A stretch of DNA of 61,553 nucleotides from Selaginella moellendorffii (GCF_000143415.4 NW_003314398.1:265138-326690), one strand, 5' to 3'. Counted from the first letter of the stretch, positions 1 through 12,656 are shown. Translations and numbers: made by a program. The notes: generated by a model from the letters alone, not told the origin.

Positions 1-2840
1 TATTCTTTAGGTATTGCATCAGATTTGTCACTATAAAGTCTTTAAACCATTTTGTATGGTTGGCATTGGTGTTGCAATAATACAACCAGTATCATTTTGA
101 AAATCCTACTTGCTTTCATTCCTATGGAAATATGAGGCTGGAATAAAAACAAATTTATCACTATGGATCTAAGCCCAACATTTGCCCTTTAGAAGCATCC
201 CCACACACCTTATATTAGATTTTATTAGCATACAACAGATTGCCTATTACTTCAAGTTTATGTTATGGTAAGTGATTTTAATATATTATGATGCACTCTC
301 TTCATCAACCACTTGAGGTGGCTCAGTCCAGGGCCATTATTTAGTACTCAACATTAAATCTGTGAGAACTTTTTGCTCCAAAGTCTATACTAACATCTTC
401 ACTAGCAAAGGAAAAATGATGCTTTGAGTGGATAAGCCTTTCTATCACAATTAGAAGCCTAGGGAGTGTACTCTATAGATATGCTAGAAACCACTTCTTC
501 CATTACAGCTGCTACTGTTCATGTAATGGAATACTTTCTTCTTCATCCGATCTTGTAAAATCTCAATAGAAGGCTTTGTTCTTATGTATCTTCCCTCCTG
601 AAATGCTAAAGCTTTTGAAGACTACTCTGTAGCACATATCAAATCCAATAGATATGCTTTGTATAAATTTAGCTTCCCTTTCCTTGTCTTAGAGGAACAT
701 TAACTCTAATATTTGCTATCAGAGAGATTCATAGTTAGGATGTATATGAGATCCTTAAGTGCTTAGTCATAATGAAAAAGATGATATTAAAAGGTAATGA
801 AAAGAAAAGAAAAAAGTGAAACCAACATAAAAAGAATGATATCCCCACTGGAACATCTTAACTTCCCACCACCCTAACCATAACTTAAGTTGTGGTAGAC
901 AACTTGCATCCGTATATCCATTTTCATGCCACCACAATTGGATTTCATTTGCTTTTGCCTCGTGTTCTTCTTTAAATGGTGCAACCTACCATTATTTGCA
1001 TAACTCTTTAAACAGTAACTAGAAATTTAGTTAGATAAGGTGGTAGTGCTAGTTTAGGATTTAAGCACAATAAAACTCACAAATTCTTTCACAACCTTCT
1101 AGGGGTTGACCATTCCTAAACCTTGCCTGAACACTATTCTAGTTAGCCCCAACCCCATCTAATATGAAACCATAAAAGCTACTAAGCTTACTAGTCCACT
1201 TTAGCATAATATTGGAAGATTTCCAAAATATTTCCTAAGCCATCTAGTCTTGTATTTTGCAATTGTCAAGTTGGAATATAGCCTGTGAAAAGGGTAATAT
1301 TTACAACCATTTTAAAATAATGAGAAAAATAACTACCTCAAATCATACACATAAGCTCCCATGGTTGTTCAACTCGATATTAGCTCTATGTGTTCAAAAT
1401 ATACATATGTATTAACAATGTCACTTAACCCAAACATATCCATTTGAGAGACAAGATTTACACTAAAGGCAGAGCCCATGGTAGACATTTTGAGGACAAA
1501 AGGGTGGTCCTATGTATTAATGATTTGATCTTGAAATAAACTCTTGTGAATAAACTCATAGGGATAGATCCATTTTATTTCAAGGATAGAATCAATTTTT
1601 TACTGCAACTTCCCCTCTCGAGATTCACGCATCTAAGATTTTATCCTAAATAACACAAAATATAAAAGAGATATTATTGTAAAGTACATAGTATTATTTT
1701 CCTACCTCCTGAGGCTAATCTCAAGTTGCACACATCATAGTAAGTCCCACAAACTAGCCTTGTTTAGTTGAGTCTTCTTGCAGCCTAGATAGAATAAGGT
1801 GCTTGCAATAAAATTCTTGAGCACCATCTTTTGAACATGCTTTGGAGTTGCAAAGGAATTTCTCACTATTTGTATTCACATAACATTAGTATACTTTTTA
1901 TAATTAATAAAAAAGCATACTTTTTATTTGATATACTTGCAAATTCTTTTTTTGTAATATTATCTATAATACTAGTGTGTCTCCATTTCTATCTTTACCA
2001 TTTCGATAAATATTTCATGGTAGTCTTTTGGAGGCATGATGTTGCAATATGTTGCAATAGTATATATACCATCATATTGTCCACTAGAAGCTAAAAACAA
2101 ATTGAGCATTTTTTAAAAGTCACAGAATTACAGTTTTTTTAAAATAAGTAGGGGCATTTTTTTACACCCAATTTATTACACCCTTTTTCATTGCATTTTT
2201 TCCAACTTATGATTAATATGCTCACTATCTTTTCTTTCTTTCTCTTGTGTGGTTTCGTTATGTTATGCAATAAGACCACTATTACAACTTTTAACCCTTG
2301 AATTATTACCTTAGAAAAAAAGATTGCAAGAGTTAAAATTACTAACACTAAAACTAATAAACATTTGTGTATATTTTCCTCTTTTCAAATGAGAATGTAA
2401 ATGAAGATATATAAATTGTAGACATTATACTATGACAAACCTCTTAAGAATGTATTTTAGAAAATGAATCAAATCTCTTTTTTATATGCAACAAGCTTAT
2501 ATCAATGGTTGTTTTTTTTTCCTTTCAAATGGTTATATAGCCTTACAAAGAATCTTATTTCAAATTTAATAATTTAAAATTTTGACAAATCTGACATTTA
2601 GTAGCTAGAAAGCACAGAGTATGGAGTTAAAGAAATGACAAGATTAATTTTTCTTCAAATAAATATTTTGTTCAACAATTTAAATACTTACTATATGCCA
2701 TAGTAGGGATGTTCATTGTCCTTTAGAACATATTTTACCTATATAATATAGTTAAGTTTTCAATAAACCTTAATTTTTTAAAAATTTATAATATTTGTAT
2801 TATACTACATTTGAAAATTAAACTCAACTCACAACTCATG
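1..2840. other. AT-rich stretch without recognisable gene
   Basis: This stretch is AT-rich with stops in all frames. Its only open frames are short (87 codons at 1831-2094 plus, 69 codons at 2139-2348 minus) and show no recognisable motif. I see no terminal repeats or tandem array. It is probably old degenerate intergenic DNA. Confidence 0.5.
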
Positions 2841-2844
2841 AGCA

Positions 2845-3051
2845 ATGGAGCAACTGTACCTATACGTGGATCATTTCTTGGTTTACTCCGGCATGAGCGA
2901 CTTGATGCTTCACTCGGCCGCAGCAGGAGTTCCTGCTCTTGTTTCTGACTGGTAATGAAGCTTCCATGCGTGACAATTGGCCAGGATGATCAAGGAAGCC
3001 ATGGACAAAGGCAAGGTCTACACAGCACACTCTCTTGCGCCTTTCTTATGA
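2845..3051 (+). pseudogene. Short GC-richer coding-like fragment, unknown product
   Basis: A small island of higher GC stands out from its AT-rich surroundings. A 36-codon frame from ATG 2845 contains the segment LMLHSAAAGVPALVSDW. It ends at a plausible donor (GACTG|GTAATG, 2951/2952). A 33-nt intron with a CAG acceptor at 2984 would continue in frame as MIKEAMDKGKVYTAH until a stop near 3050. The continuation makes a captured exon pair or gene relic plausible. I do not recognise the family. It directly precedes the R1 repeat, so it may be a truncated host gene. Confidence is low because of its size. Confidence 0.25.
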
Positions 3052-5126
3052 ATTATGCAATCAAGAGTTTCTACTTTGATGCATGTTAGAAATGATAGTC
3101 TTACAAAGGTGAGTTGTGGGATGGATAGCATTGAAACACTTTACCATTTTGTCTAGGCTTGCTATTAAAAGACTTGGGTTTCAATGCTCAATTCTTTTTC
3201 GAGGAACCTTGCTTTGCTCCTGGAGTAGCTTGGTGTTGGATTAGTGTTGAGTTTTATCAAAAAGAGAGTGGCATAAGCTTATTTATGTTATGAACAAAAG
3301 TTAATAGTGTTGGATGTTATAAATCTTTATTGGTAGAGTGTGGTATTTATATTAGTCTCGATGAAGATAGTGTTAATGATTTGGCTATGGCTTTGTGTTA
3401 TTGGCATTCGTGCATTTGTTAATTAGCAACTATATTAGTGTTCAAACAAGCTAAGTGGCAGGTTTAAGTTAATTGCTAACTAGATGAGATTATTTAGTAG
3501 GGGGTTGAGCTTTGAAAAGTGATTCAGTCATGGACTATACTAGCTTTACGAGACGAAGAGTTAATAATCAATATTGAAATGTTTGAATCCTTGTTGGATT
3601 TGAGTTGAAATATATTGATCATTGATGATTCTTTTTGTGCTTGTTATAAAGTGAGTTGCATTAGGATGGAAGATTATTTAGTAATCACTTTGTTGAGCAT
3701 AGCTCCATTATGCTTGGCTTTTGGATTGATGCAGATATGTTTGTTATTAGCTTTGCATTATAAAGTTTAATTTATGGATGTGTTGAGGAGGATATTATAG
3801 GTTGTGCCATGATTTCTTCTTTAACATTGAAGTTAGTTCATGCAAGACTTGTGATCATTTTTACGCAAGACTTGGCTATAGGCTTCTTCAAGCTTTTGGT
3901 TCCTTGAGTTTTTATGCTCATTATTCCATTTGTTATGAGTTATTAGGGAATGCATTTTTGGCTCATTAGCTTCGATATTGAAGTTGGCTTTTGCATCTGG
4001 CAATCATTAGTGATAATTGACTATCATCTAGGATAGTTAATTATCCTTATCAAAAGTTTTGCTTGATTATTGTTGATCTCGAATGATTTGCCATTCTTCG
4101 GAGTGGTAGATTCTTTCTTCGACGATGATTATGCATCTTTTTTTTGATGGGAAGATTAATGATCTTTTATGATAGTTGTTTTTTGATGGCTTATGGCTTT
4201 TCACAATACTACATGTTCTTTGTGGTTTGCTCTGGATTGGTCTGTTGGGTTTGAGACATCAGTAGGATGTTGCTGACATTTGCTTAATCAACTTTGATTC
4301 CTTCATATTATTGACCGAGATCTAGTTAGATTGACTAATGCAATACTTGGCATGAACGAGTATTTATTGGTCTTACCACATTCATTCTATTCTGTTGATT
4401 ATTGCTCGAGTTAGCTTTGATAGATTCGGATGTTATTTCCTTTGGGTGATACAGTTGTGAGCATTTTGTTGCTAGTCAATGATATTTTGTGTTCTTTGAG
4501 TTATCTTTGGCAAGCTGTTTAAGCTTTATTCACTAATAATTAAGTCTCTAAGATATCATTGTCTATGACTTTGATATTGTTCAATTATTAATCTTTGAGT
4601 TTGGGCTAGTATAGGCAGATTGGCTTTGGCACTTCGTGTGCACAGTGAAATCTCTAGTCATGGGGTAATTACTGTTGATTGGTCATATCATCTACCTCTC
4701 TGTCAATGTTCCTTATTCCGTTAAAAGGATGTGACTGTGTAAACAACTCTAACTACCTATTTACAGTAGTCTATCTAAACCTTATTGACAGGTTTGGTTT
4801 CTTTGCTCAAGAGGGTTGGGGCCTCTGGCTTCTCTCTTTATGTCTTTTCGGGCAGGGGTGTATTACACTTTTGTAAGCTACGTGACTCCCAAAGTAGCAA
4901 GGGTGGCTAACTTTGTTAGTCATTTCCTTGTCAGCGACGGCCGGAAAGTGTCTGAGCTAGTAGCACATCCACGTTAGACAAAAAGGTTGCCTCCTAACTC
5001 ATTTAAGTTGGTGCATTTCTCACATAGTGTGAATATCGTGAACTTTTTCTAGAGTTGTTTCCTTGGTAGTATTCTAGACTCAAATATGCATTGATAAGGA
5101 CGTTGGTCTTCTCTAGGGGGGGAGAG
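3046..5126 (+). mobile_element. R1 non-coding LTR element, internal 3' portion (copy a)
   Basis: This region matches, with scattered substitutions, the internal parts of R1 copies at 14.8-17.3/25.3-27.7 kb, 31.4-33.9 kb and, inverted, 50-55 kb. It has no open frame over about 85 codons. It ends in a polypurine tract (GGGGGGGAGAG, 5116-5126) immediately before an LTR beginning TGTTGCGAATG, which fits the 3' end of an LTR retrotransposon in plus orientation. It looks like a large non-coding (LARD-type) element rather than a gene. Confidence 0.7.
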
Positions 5127-6552
5127 TGTTGCGAATGTGACTTCGGGTATCGAGAGTTACTTGTCGGCCAGTCTTTACGAATGTAAACAACCAAAGGGAA
5201 CGACTCGAGAGACGATCCATAGAGGTTCAAATATAAAGGGAAAGGGCCCATAAACAAGAGTGCACCCCTTTTTCCAATCGGTTAAGAGTTTTAGGATACT
5301 TAGAGTTAAGCATCTTTGGGTTTAAATAGTACTGGGCTGGGTGACCTCCCGGGAAGTCTAAATTCAAGAGCTTACAACGGACACTCTTTCCTTAGTGCCA
5401 CGATAGTAAGAGGTCAATATTGTTGGACTCATTATCAATTCCCACTTGGGTTAGTTGAGAAATTGGTCAATGACTATGCACTTAGATTGCATTTGTGTCA
5501 TTGGCTTGCACTTGCTAGTATCAAGAACCCCCGCAATATTGAGATTGGTCCCTCAATATTCACTAGATGATAGCTTACCGTGTTTGCTAAACACCTCTCT
5601 ATTAGTCTAGCTTCTGCTTGCATGTTTGTCCTTGTTTTGCATCCAGCTTAGGTTTAAGTCTAAGTTCCATTCCATGCTAGCTAGTGGAGTACCCATGTCC
5701 TTGCGTTAGGCCACCAGTATGCCAAAATAGCGCCAGATTCTGTTTAGCTCCATTTTGCGTGTTGGTTCTGGCATTGGGATGTTAGTTACTCTAGGACTAT
5801 TCTAAGTGCCTCCATAGTTTTGTCCCTTCGCTCCTTGGACTGTATGCTCAGGAGTTGCTCCATGGTCCAGTTTTGCCACTCCTTGGCTCCATGCTTAGGA
5901 GTTTGGCTCCGTACCTTTGTTCAATGGCCCAAGGCCTTGAAACTTGGGTTCCGCACCACTATTCTTGGACATGTGGCATGTGGCACGTGGCATAAAGAAG
6001 GTTTTGGTTCCACTTTGTAGTGTTATCTTATGGTAAATCACCATAGAATAAAGGGTCAAAACCACATACATTACAGGTATAGTCTAGCTCCCACTTGTGT
6101 GCCTGTCCTTGTTCTACATTTGGCTTTGGTTTAAGCCCAAGTTCCATTCCATGCTAGCTAGTGGAGTACCCATATCCTTACATTAGTCTATCGGTATACT
6201 AAAATAGCGCCAAACTTTGTTTGGCTCCATTTTGCGTGTTGGTTTTAGCATTGGGATGCTGGATGTTCTACAGTGTTCCAAATCGCTCTGTATTCCTATC
6301 CCTTTGCTCATTGGGCTGTATGCTTAGAAATTGCTTTATGGTCCAGTTCTTTCACTCCTCGGCTCCATGCTTTGGAGTTTAGCACCGTTCCTTTATTTAG
6401 TGGCCCAAGCCCTAAAACTTGGGTTCCACTCCATTGTCCTTTGGACATATGGCATGTGGCATGTAGCATGTGACATGTGGCAAGGTTTCGCTTCCGTGGT
6501 TATCCTATGGTAAATCACTATAGATAAAGGGTAAAAAACCATATACGCTACA
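5127..6552 (+). repeat. R1 LTR (copy a) with internal tandem duplication
   Basis: The LTR starts TGTTGCGAAT after a polypurine tract and ends CGCTACA. It is followed by TTTGGTATCAAAG (6553 on), an initiator-Met-tRNA-type primer binding site. It is therefore at once the 3' LTR of the upstream internal region and the 5' LTR of the downstream one, a recombinant junction. The 3' half is duplicated: a first LTR end (CATTACA) occurs at about 6075, and the segment from GTATAGTCTAGCTCC restarts and runs to 6552. A Cassandra solo LTR is nested at 5182-5376. Confidence 0.75.
5182..5376 (+). mobile_element. Cassandra solo LTR
   Basis: A 195-bp sequence begins TGTAAACAACC and ends GAGCTTACA. It is flanked by ACGAA (5177-5181) and ACGGA (5377-5381), a 5-bp target duplication with one mismatch. 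The uninterrupted target (CTTACGGACAC) is visible in the R1 LTR near 27,768. Its 3' half resembles plant 5S rRNA (TTAAGC, then TAGTACTGGGCTGGGTGACC, then GGGAAGTC), the hallmark of Cassandra LTRs. No internal region remains, so it is a solo LTR. Confidence 0.85.
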
Positions 6553-6670
6553 TTTGGTATCAAAGGATACATCTCAGCAAGTACTATCCAATGAGATTGG
6601 GCAACTAGTCTTATTGCATACGTAGAGATAAAAATGATGATCCAAGTGGGTACACATTTGGGTGCAAAGG

Positions 6671-7880
6671 TGTAAGCCACAAATTTTTCCTTTCCAATTT
6701 GTTAGCTTACCTTGTCTATTCGACCAACACTGCCTTGGCTTTAGCTAAGTTTTTGTAGCGCATGTGATTATGAGATGAGATTTGGATATACTGTCACCGT
6801 GGATCCTTGGAACTTTGGCGGATAAATGGGGATAAAATAGCCACTAAGGGCTCTTTCATCAAGCAATTGCCCCTTTTCCAGTTGGCTTAAGGGGAGAGAG
6901 ATAAGGTGCGCTACAATTGGTATCAGAGCAAATGGCACGGGTTCGATTCCCATTGATTAGTGGCTACTTAAAAGTATAATATACCCTTGAGCAAGGTATA
7001 TTCTTACCCCTAAATTTGAAATCGTACGTATCGGGCATCCATGTGTACATCCTTCCTCTTATGTGGAGTATCCACGGACGAAGGTATCCACTGTGGGACT
7101 GCGGTACGCGAAGGTATCCACTGTGGGACTGCGGTACGGGTGGATGACTAGTTGCCTCATATGGAATAACTGGTCTACACAATGGAAGGATTGGTAGATT
7201 GAGTGCGGAAATGGAGGTACTGGTTCCCCTTGGCTCAGTAGGGGTTGTTAGTCAATAGTCAATGAGGACATTGACATCTTTGAAGGGGGGGTGAGTGTAG
7301 CGCATGTGATTATGGGATGAGATTTGGATATACTGTCACCGTGGATCCTTGGAACCTTGGGGGATAAATGGGGATAAAATAGCCACTAAGGGCTCTCTCA
7401 TCAAGCAATTGCCCCTTTTTCAGTTGGCTTAAGGGGAGAGAGATAAGGTGCGCCAAGATAACTGAGGTACAGTTCCCTCGCCAAGGTTCCCGCCTATTGT
7501 ACCAGCTCCTACTTGGTTTTAGCTACTCACTGCACAAACAACAGAGCATTAGCCATCCATCCACGGATTCCCAAATCTCTCCCAATCCCTCCTTGGGTTA
7601 GAATGGACTTAAGTTTCGCCTACACTCCCCACAGGCACAAGCAGCCAAGCACACGAAGCCTCTAAGTTCCTAACATCCCTTGGTACCACAAGACTTGATC
7701 ATAGGACCCTCTAAATCCCAAGCCTTGGGTGCAACACATGCTTCGAGACGTCGGGGCGAAACACCGTGGCCTAACGGCCTAGTATGGGTACCTCTACCCC
7801 TCTACTTCCATCCCAAAGGGAAGGCCCAAGCCCCTAGAAAAGGCAAGGACCAATGAGCCACAAGGTACTCAAGTGGAATG
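6671..7880 (-). repeat. Ty3/gypsy LTR fragment, interrupted by a TRIM
   Basis: The sequence starting TGTAAGCCACAAAT matches the LTR edge at 11,352. After the nested TRIM, the part from about 7470 matches 11,420-11,850 in the same orientation. By the orientation of the PBS beside the 11,352 copy, this LTR belongs to a minus-strand element. Similarity is lost near 7880, where plus-strand gag/pol remains begin, so the LTR is truncated and the locus rearranged. Confidence 0.65.
6754..7455 (+). mobile_element. TRIM-2 miniature LTR retrotransposon, copy A
   Basis: The 5' LTR (6754-6915, 162 bp) starts TGTAGCGCATGTG and ends GCGCTACA. TTGGTATCAGAGC follows as primer binding site. The polypurine tract GAAGGGGGGGTGAG precedes a second LTR from 7296 that ends abnormally (GTGCGCCA, 2 bp lost). 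The internal region is about 380 bp and carries a small tandem duplication (two copies of GTATCCACTGTGGGACTGCGG near 7083-7137). No coding capacity. No clean target duplication remains at this copy. Confidence 0.85.
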
Positions 7881-7978
7881 AGTCCTTGGGGTTCCAGAAA
7901 GGCAGATTCAATGGTTAGGGAGCGAGTACATGGGAGAGTCAAGCAAAAAGAGACAAACCCACGGATAAAAAGGGCAAG

Positions 7979-10036
7979 TTGGCTAGTAGCGTGGAAAACA
8001 ATGTATGTTACAACTGTGGTGAATTGGGACACTTCTCAAGGGAATGTCCCTACCCGAAGAAAGCCAGAGCTAATATGGCCATTAAGTCGGGTGAAATCCA
8101 AATTGAGGTATGTGACCCAGTCCCTAACTCAAAGTTACTCATTACACAAACAACTTTGGTAGAGAGTCGTTCGCAACATCTACTAGCCCTCTGAGGAAAG
8201 TTCGGAGGTAGCTTTGTTAAGATCCTTATTGACATGGGTGTTTTGGATAATTTTGTGGCTGCAGACATAGTCTGGCAAGCCGGACTAACGGTGCAGCGGC
8301 GGGGTGAACTAAGGACTATAGAGTTTGTTCAAGGTAGCTAAAGCACCGATGAGGTACTTCGACAAGTGAGAGTCGAAGTGGGGACATGGAAAGTAGATAT
8401 GGATTTCATCGTGTTGGACATGGTGGGATTTAATGTAATCTTCGGGATGAATTGGTTCAATTGGTTCGTGGTAACCCTGCATGGACAAGGTAGGAATCTT
8501 GTGGTACTAGCGAATGCCCAAGGAGAAAGATCCAGGGTGGAGGCCCAAGATCTAAAGGTAGGGCAATGCAAGGCCAAAGATTCCTGCCTAAACCTGGTGT
8601 CCACAAGAGGACAACTCATTAAAGGAACCAAGGCAGCATTTTTGTGCTTACTCTCAGTGAAGAGTGACAAAAAGATGGGAACAGAAGAAATACCTTTAAT
8701 GATCCAGTAGGTGTTGGACCAATTTCAGGATACCATGCCAGAAGAGCTATTGGTGAGGTTGCCCCCCGCATAACCAATAGAACACAAGATTGAGCTGGTC
8801 AAGGGTGTTAAGGCGGTGGTTCATCCCCTTTATGGTTTGAACGAAAAGGAACTCGAAAAGCTCAAGCGTTAATTAGAGGAGTTGGTGGACAAAGGGTATG
8901 TTAGGTTGAGCAAGTCGTTATATAGGGCACCGGTGTTATTTGTGAAAAAGAAAGATAGATCTATGCGCATGTGCATAAACTACCGGTTGCTCAACAAGTA
9001 TATAAAGAAGAACAAGTACCCTTTGCTAAGGATTGAGGACCTGTTCAATAGGTTAGGAAAGGCAAAATACTTCTCAAGGATTGACCTAAGGTCAAGATAC
9101 TACCAGATCAAGGTAACAGAGGAAGATGTCGAGAAAACAACCTGTTGAACAAGGTATGGGAGCTTTGAGTTTCTGGTGATGCCCTTCGGGCTATGCAATG
9201 CGCTGGCAACGTTTTTGGCATTGATGAACCACATCTTTGTACCCTATTTGGATCACTTCGTGGTCGTCTATATTGACGACATCCTGATTTATAGTGAGAT
9301 GCTAGAGGAGCATGCCGAACACTTGACGAAGCTGTTTGAGAAACTAAGGGAACATCAGCTGTATGCTAAAGAGAGTAAATGTGACTTTGCTCAACAAGAG
9401 GTAAAAGTTTTTCGGGCATGTGGCAAGGACGGGCTCAAGGTGGACCCTGAGAAGGTCCAAGCGATCCAGGAATGGGAACGACTATCAAATGTACACGAGT
9501 TAAGGGCATTCTTGGGGCTATGCAACTATTACCGAAAGTTTATCAAACACTATTCGAGAGTAGCCCTGCTTTTAATAGACCAAATGGGTAAAGGGAAAAT
9601 GGTATGGACAATGGAATGCGAGGTGGCATTTGTCCACCACAAAGGGAAGTTGAGGAAGGCTCCCGTGTTGGCGTTACCAGATTTTGGTAAGGACTTTGAG
9701 GTAGAAACGGATGCTTCGAACTTTGCGTTAGATGTAGTGTTAAAGCAAAATAACCATCCAGTAGCGTTCATCTTGAAAAAGTTGGACAAGGCTCAGCGGG
9801 AGTGGCCTACCTATGAGAAGGAATTATTTGCAGTGGTCAAAGCGCTCAAGGAGTGGAGACACTACTTTGGGAGACACTTCAAGGTTTATACGGACAATGT
9901 GGCAATGAAACACTTCTTATCACAACCCAACCTGAGGGGGAAACAGAGCAAGTGGGCCAATGCTTTGGCCAAGTTTGATTGCAAGATTCTATACAAGTCT
10001 GGGAAGAGCAATATTGTGGCGGATGCTCTAAGTTAA
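7979..10036 (+). pseudogene. Decayed Ty3/gypsy gag-pol (zinc knuckle, protease, RT, RNase H)
   Basis: The domains are in the normal order. The gag CCHC knuckle CYNCGELGHFSREC lies near 8006-8047. A protease-like segment with LIDMG is near 8220-8240. Reverse transcriptase carries MPFGLCNA at about 9178 and the catalytic YIDDILIYS near 9269-9295. RNase H keeps its acidic positions (ETDAS, YEKELFAVV, YTDN) and the region ends VADALS. Frames are broken by TAA 8339, TAG 8708, a TAA near 8771, a TAA near 8870 and TGA 9146, several explicable as C-to-T changes. No integrase follows. It is a dead relic, inverted relative to the neighbouring LTRs and to gag at 10.5-11.3 kb, so the locus was rearranged or composed of two elements. 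Confidence 0.9.
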
Positions 10037-10057
10037 TATGTTTGTAAAATAAGTTAA

Positions 10058-10281
10058 TGCGATATTCGTGGTGGTGGACAACACTATCTTGCTTCAATAT
10101 TGTCTTTGGCATTTGTCCACCATGAATATCGCAAACAATTCCTTCTTGTGAGCAAGCCACTTCCACTGAGCCTTGTCCAACTTTTTCTAGAAGAGCGCTA
10201 TTGAATGGTTGTCTTGCTTCAACACTGCACCCAACGCAAAATCCGAAGCATCTGTTTCTACCTCAAAGTCCTTACCAAAAT
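10058..10281 (-). pseudogene. Inverted fragment of the Ty3/gypsy RNase H region
   Basis: Read on the minus strand, this repeats the RNase H start of the plus-strand pol (9679-9850), including FGKDFEVETDAS and KKLDKAQ, then loses similarity near 10,120. It has at least two stops. It is a second copy in the opposite orientation to the adjacent pol, evidence that two gypsy copies meet here head to head. Confidence 0.7.
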
Positions 10282-10548
10282 CTGGTATTGGAGAGGGTCT
10301 CGAGTCTAACTCTATTGGTTGGCTAGGGGAATCACACCACATGTTAATTGACATTTGGCAGGTCCAGTATGCTCCAGTTGGGCTCGACCCAAGGGGTAGG
10401 GTGTCAAGAGAGTGGGGCTCTCGGGAGAGCTACGGCTCTCAGCTTCCGTTCACAAGGGCGTGAACTTGCAGGAAGCATGGTGAATTGTAAGCAACCAAAG
10501 AGAATGACTCGAGAGATGGTCCATAAGGTTCAAATATAGAGAAAAAAG
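10282..10548 (+). mobile_element. Cassandra fragment (internal region and start of 3' LTR)
   Basis: From TGGTATTGGAGAGG this follows the internal region of the complete Cassandra element at 26,934-27,140. It continues into an LTR start (TGTAAGCAACC, 10,486) that breaks off after about 60 bp at AGAGAAAAAAG. The 5' LTR and the 5S-like half are missing. It separates the RNase H fragment from the gag fragment. Confidence 0.75.
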
Positions 10549-11292
10549 AACGCATCCATATCACCCATATCCATAACTAGTATCCTCTTTGCCATAAACC
10601 CATTCACATACTCTTGAATGGTTCTGGTCTGCTTTAGCCTACTCAGCTCATCCCTTACGTGAAGAGTAGCATTCGGGGGAACATAAATCACGCGGATCCT
10701 TACCTTCATCATTTCCCAAGTGGCCACTGGTCCTTCATTAGCTTTTGTCGTTCTCCACCAAGACTTGGCATTATCTGCCATGTATGGTTTTGCACATAGG
10801 ACCTTCTCCAAGCTCGGTAACTGCAACGCTCGGAAGTAGTCCTCCATATCATAAAACCAATTCTCCACCACCTTATAGTCATTCACTCCCTGGTGGGGGC
10901 TTTGGTTTGTACTTGGGAACTGCTTGAGGGACTGATTCCACTTGGGTCTATTTGACCTTGTTTGGTTCTGCCTCAGTCCTTGCCAAAGGGTTCGCACCTT
11001 CTGTGCTGCTAACATCTGCAGTCTTTCGCCTTTTCTTCCGCTTCTCGTCATGCTTTATCTTTCGTACGAGAGTCTCCATCAGGGTATTGGTTTGTGCCAA
11101 TTGTCCTTCTAGAACGTTCAATTGAGCCTTGAACGACAGAGCCTCGCCACCGAACTCCTGTTTGGAAGTTTCCTCACTGGAGTCCTCCTCATGCAAGGAT
11201 TCCTCATCCATAGCCTCTTGTTCAACCAAAGGCTCCAGCTCTAGCAGAGGTTCTGTCTCTGCCTTAGTTCGTTTATGCCCTGCCTTTGCCAT
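10530..11292 (-). pseudogene. Ty3/gypsy gag, frameshifted
   Basis: Two overlapping minus-strand frames make up a gag polyprotein start. The first (11,292-10,948) is acidic, with a coiled-coil-like stretch (LNVLEGQLAQTNTLMETLV) and a basic cluster. The second (11,051-10,530) contains the Retrotrans_gag-type core NWFYDMEDYFRAL and AKSWW. Overlap in different frames implies a frameshift near 10,950-11,050. The initiator ATG lies 60 bp inside the LTR edge at 11,352, and a primer-binding-site-like TTTGGTATCGGAG (minus, about 11,338-11,350) lies between them, as expected for a 5' end. The knuckle and pol are missing downstream. Confidence 0.8.
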
Positions 11293-11351
11293 CTCTTAGC
11301 AATCCGCCTCTATCCTTCGTTAGAACTGAGGAAAATGCTCCGATACCAAAT

Positions 11352-12619
11352 TGTAAGCCACAAAGTTTTCCTTTCCAATTTGCCAACTTACCTTGTCTAT
11401 CTGATCAACACTGCTTTGGCTTTATGTAAGTTCCCTCACCAAGGTTCCCGCCTATTGTACTAGCTCCAACTTGGTTTTAGCTACTCACTACATGAGCAAT
11501 GGAGCATTAACCATTCATTCACGGATTCCTAAATCTCTCCCAATCCCCCTCCTCGAGTTAGACTAGACTTAAGGTTCGCTTACACTCCCCACAGGCACAA
11601 GCAGCTAAGCACACCAAACCTCCAAGTTCTTAACATCCCTTGGTACCACAAGACTTGATTATGGGACCCTTTAAATCCCAAGCCTTGGGTGCAACACATG
11701 CTTCGGGATGCCAGGGCAAAACACCGTGGCCTAACGGCCTAGTATGGGTACCTCACCCCCCCACTTCCATCCCAAAGGGAAGGCCCAAGCCCCTAGGAAG
11801 GGCGAGGACCAATGAGCCACAAGGTACTTAAGTGGGGTACCACTCCACATGAGCTGGGAGTATTGCAGTTGGTTTCCCTTTCGGGAGTGGGAGCTGCTTT
11901 TAAGCACTTCCTTGGGTGGCCCCTCCGACACCACCTGAGTCCATGCTCACTCCCACCCAATGCCCTTCGTCCCCAGCCTCAACCTCGAGTCAGTTTGGAA
12001 GCACCATTAGAGAGTTCCTTCAAGATTGATTCCTGGACCTCACTATCCCTACTATACTTTTGGAACCCGGTCTCAAACTTGGTCTTGAAGTTGGTCTCAA
12101 ACTCGATCCCGAACTCTATCTCGAACTCGGTCTCAGAGTCGGTCTTGGACTCGATCTCAGACTCGGTCCCATCCGATGAACTCTTTGTCATTTCAGTCGT
12201 GCTTTCAGGGATCCTTTAGCCTACGACACCTTAGGGAGTTGGTTCTTTACAACTCCACCACCCATAAAGAAGTTCGATGCCCACAGTGAACATCTCTTTT
12301 TAATCCTACAACTTGTTGACCATGTCTCCGGGGGCATCCCCCCACTTAGCGGTGTGCCTAAGTTAGCCTCCCTGGCCAAGAGCCCATGACAACGGAATAT
12401 AAGTGTCCTTATACCCCTCACCTCACCATGCCCTAGTATGGGGTTGGGACCTGAACCCAGCCTTGCTTTACTAGGGGGTTAGGACTCGAACCCAACCTCC
12501 ATAGAATACGTCTACGGATTTGACATCCCCGTGGGGAGTCAAGCGTAGTTCTCTACACCTGGTCAACTTAGCTATCCCATGCTAATTAGCTTACCTTAAG
12601 CGCGCCTTGGGTCCCAACA
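11352..12619 (-). repeat. Ty3/gypsy LTR (minus orientation)
   Basis: On the minus strand the LTR begins TGTTGGGACCC (12,619) and ends GGCTTACA (11,352), 1268 bp, with TG...CA ends. It lies between a chromodomain-type pol end (12,657-13,079) and a gag start (11,292), so it serves as 3' LTR for one element and 5' LTR for another. It includes a degenerate hexamer tract (GGTCTC/GAACTC types) at about 12,000-12,180. Parts are shared with 6671-7880 and, inverted, with 13,530-13,740. Confidence 0.7.
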
Positions 12620-12656
12620 TATGCCATTACTCAACTTCACAAATGGATGCTTTTAA

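Noticed and set aside
5260-5376. Genuine 5S rRNA gene
   Set aside because: Only the internal-promoter half is similar, within a TG...CA-ended LTR with a target duplication; this is Cassandra.
6925-6955. tRNA gene suggested by GGTTCGATTCC
   Set aside because: No acceptor stem, D-arm or anticodon arm can be placed around it. It belongs to the TRIM-2 interior.
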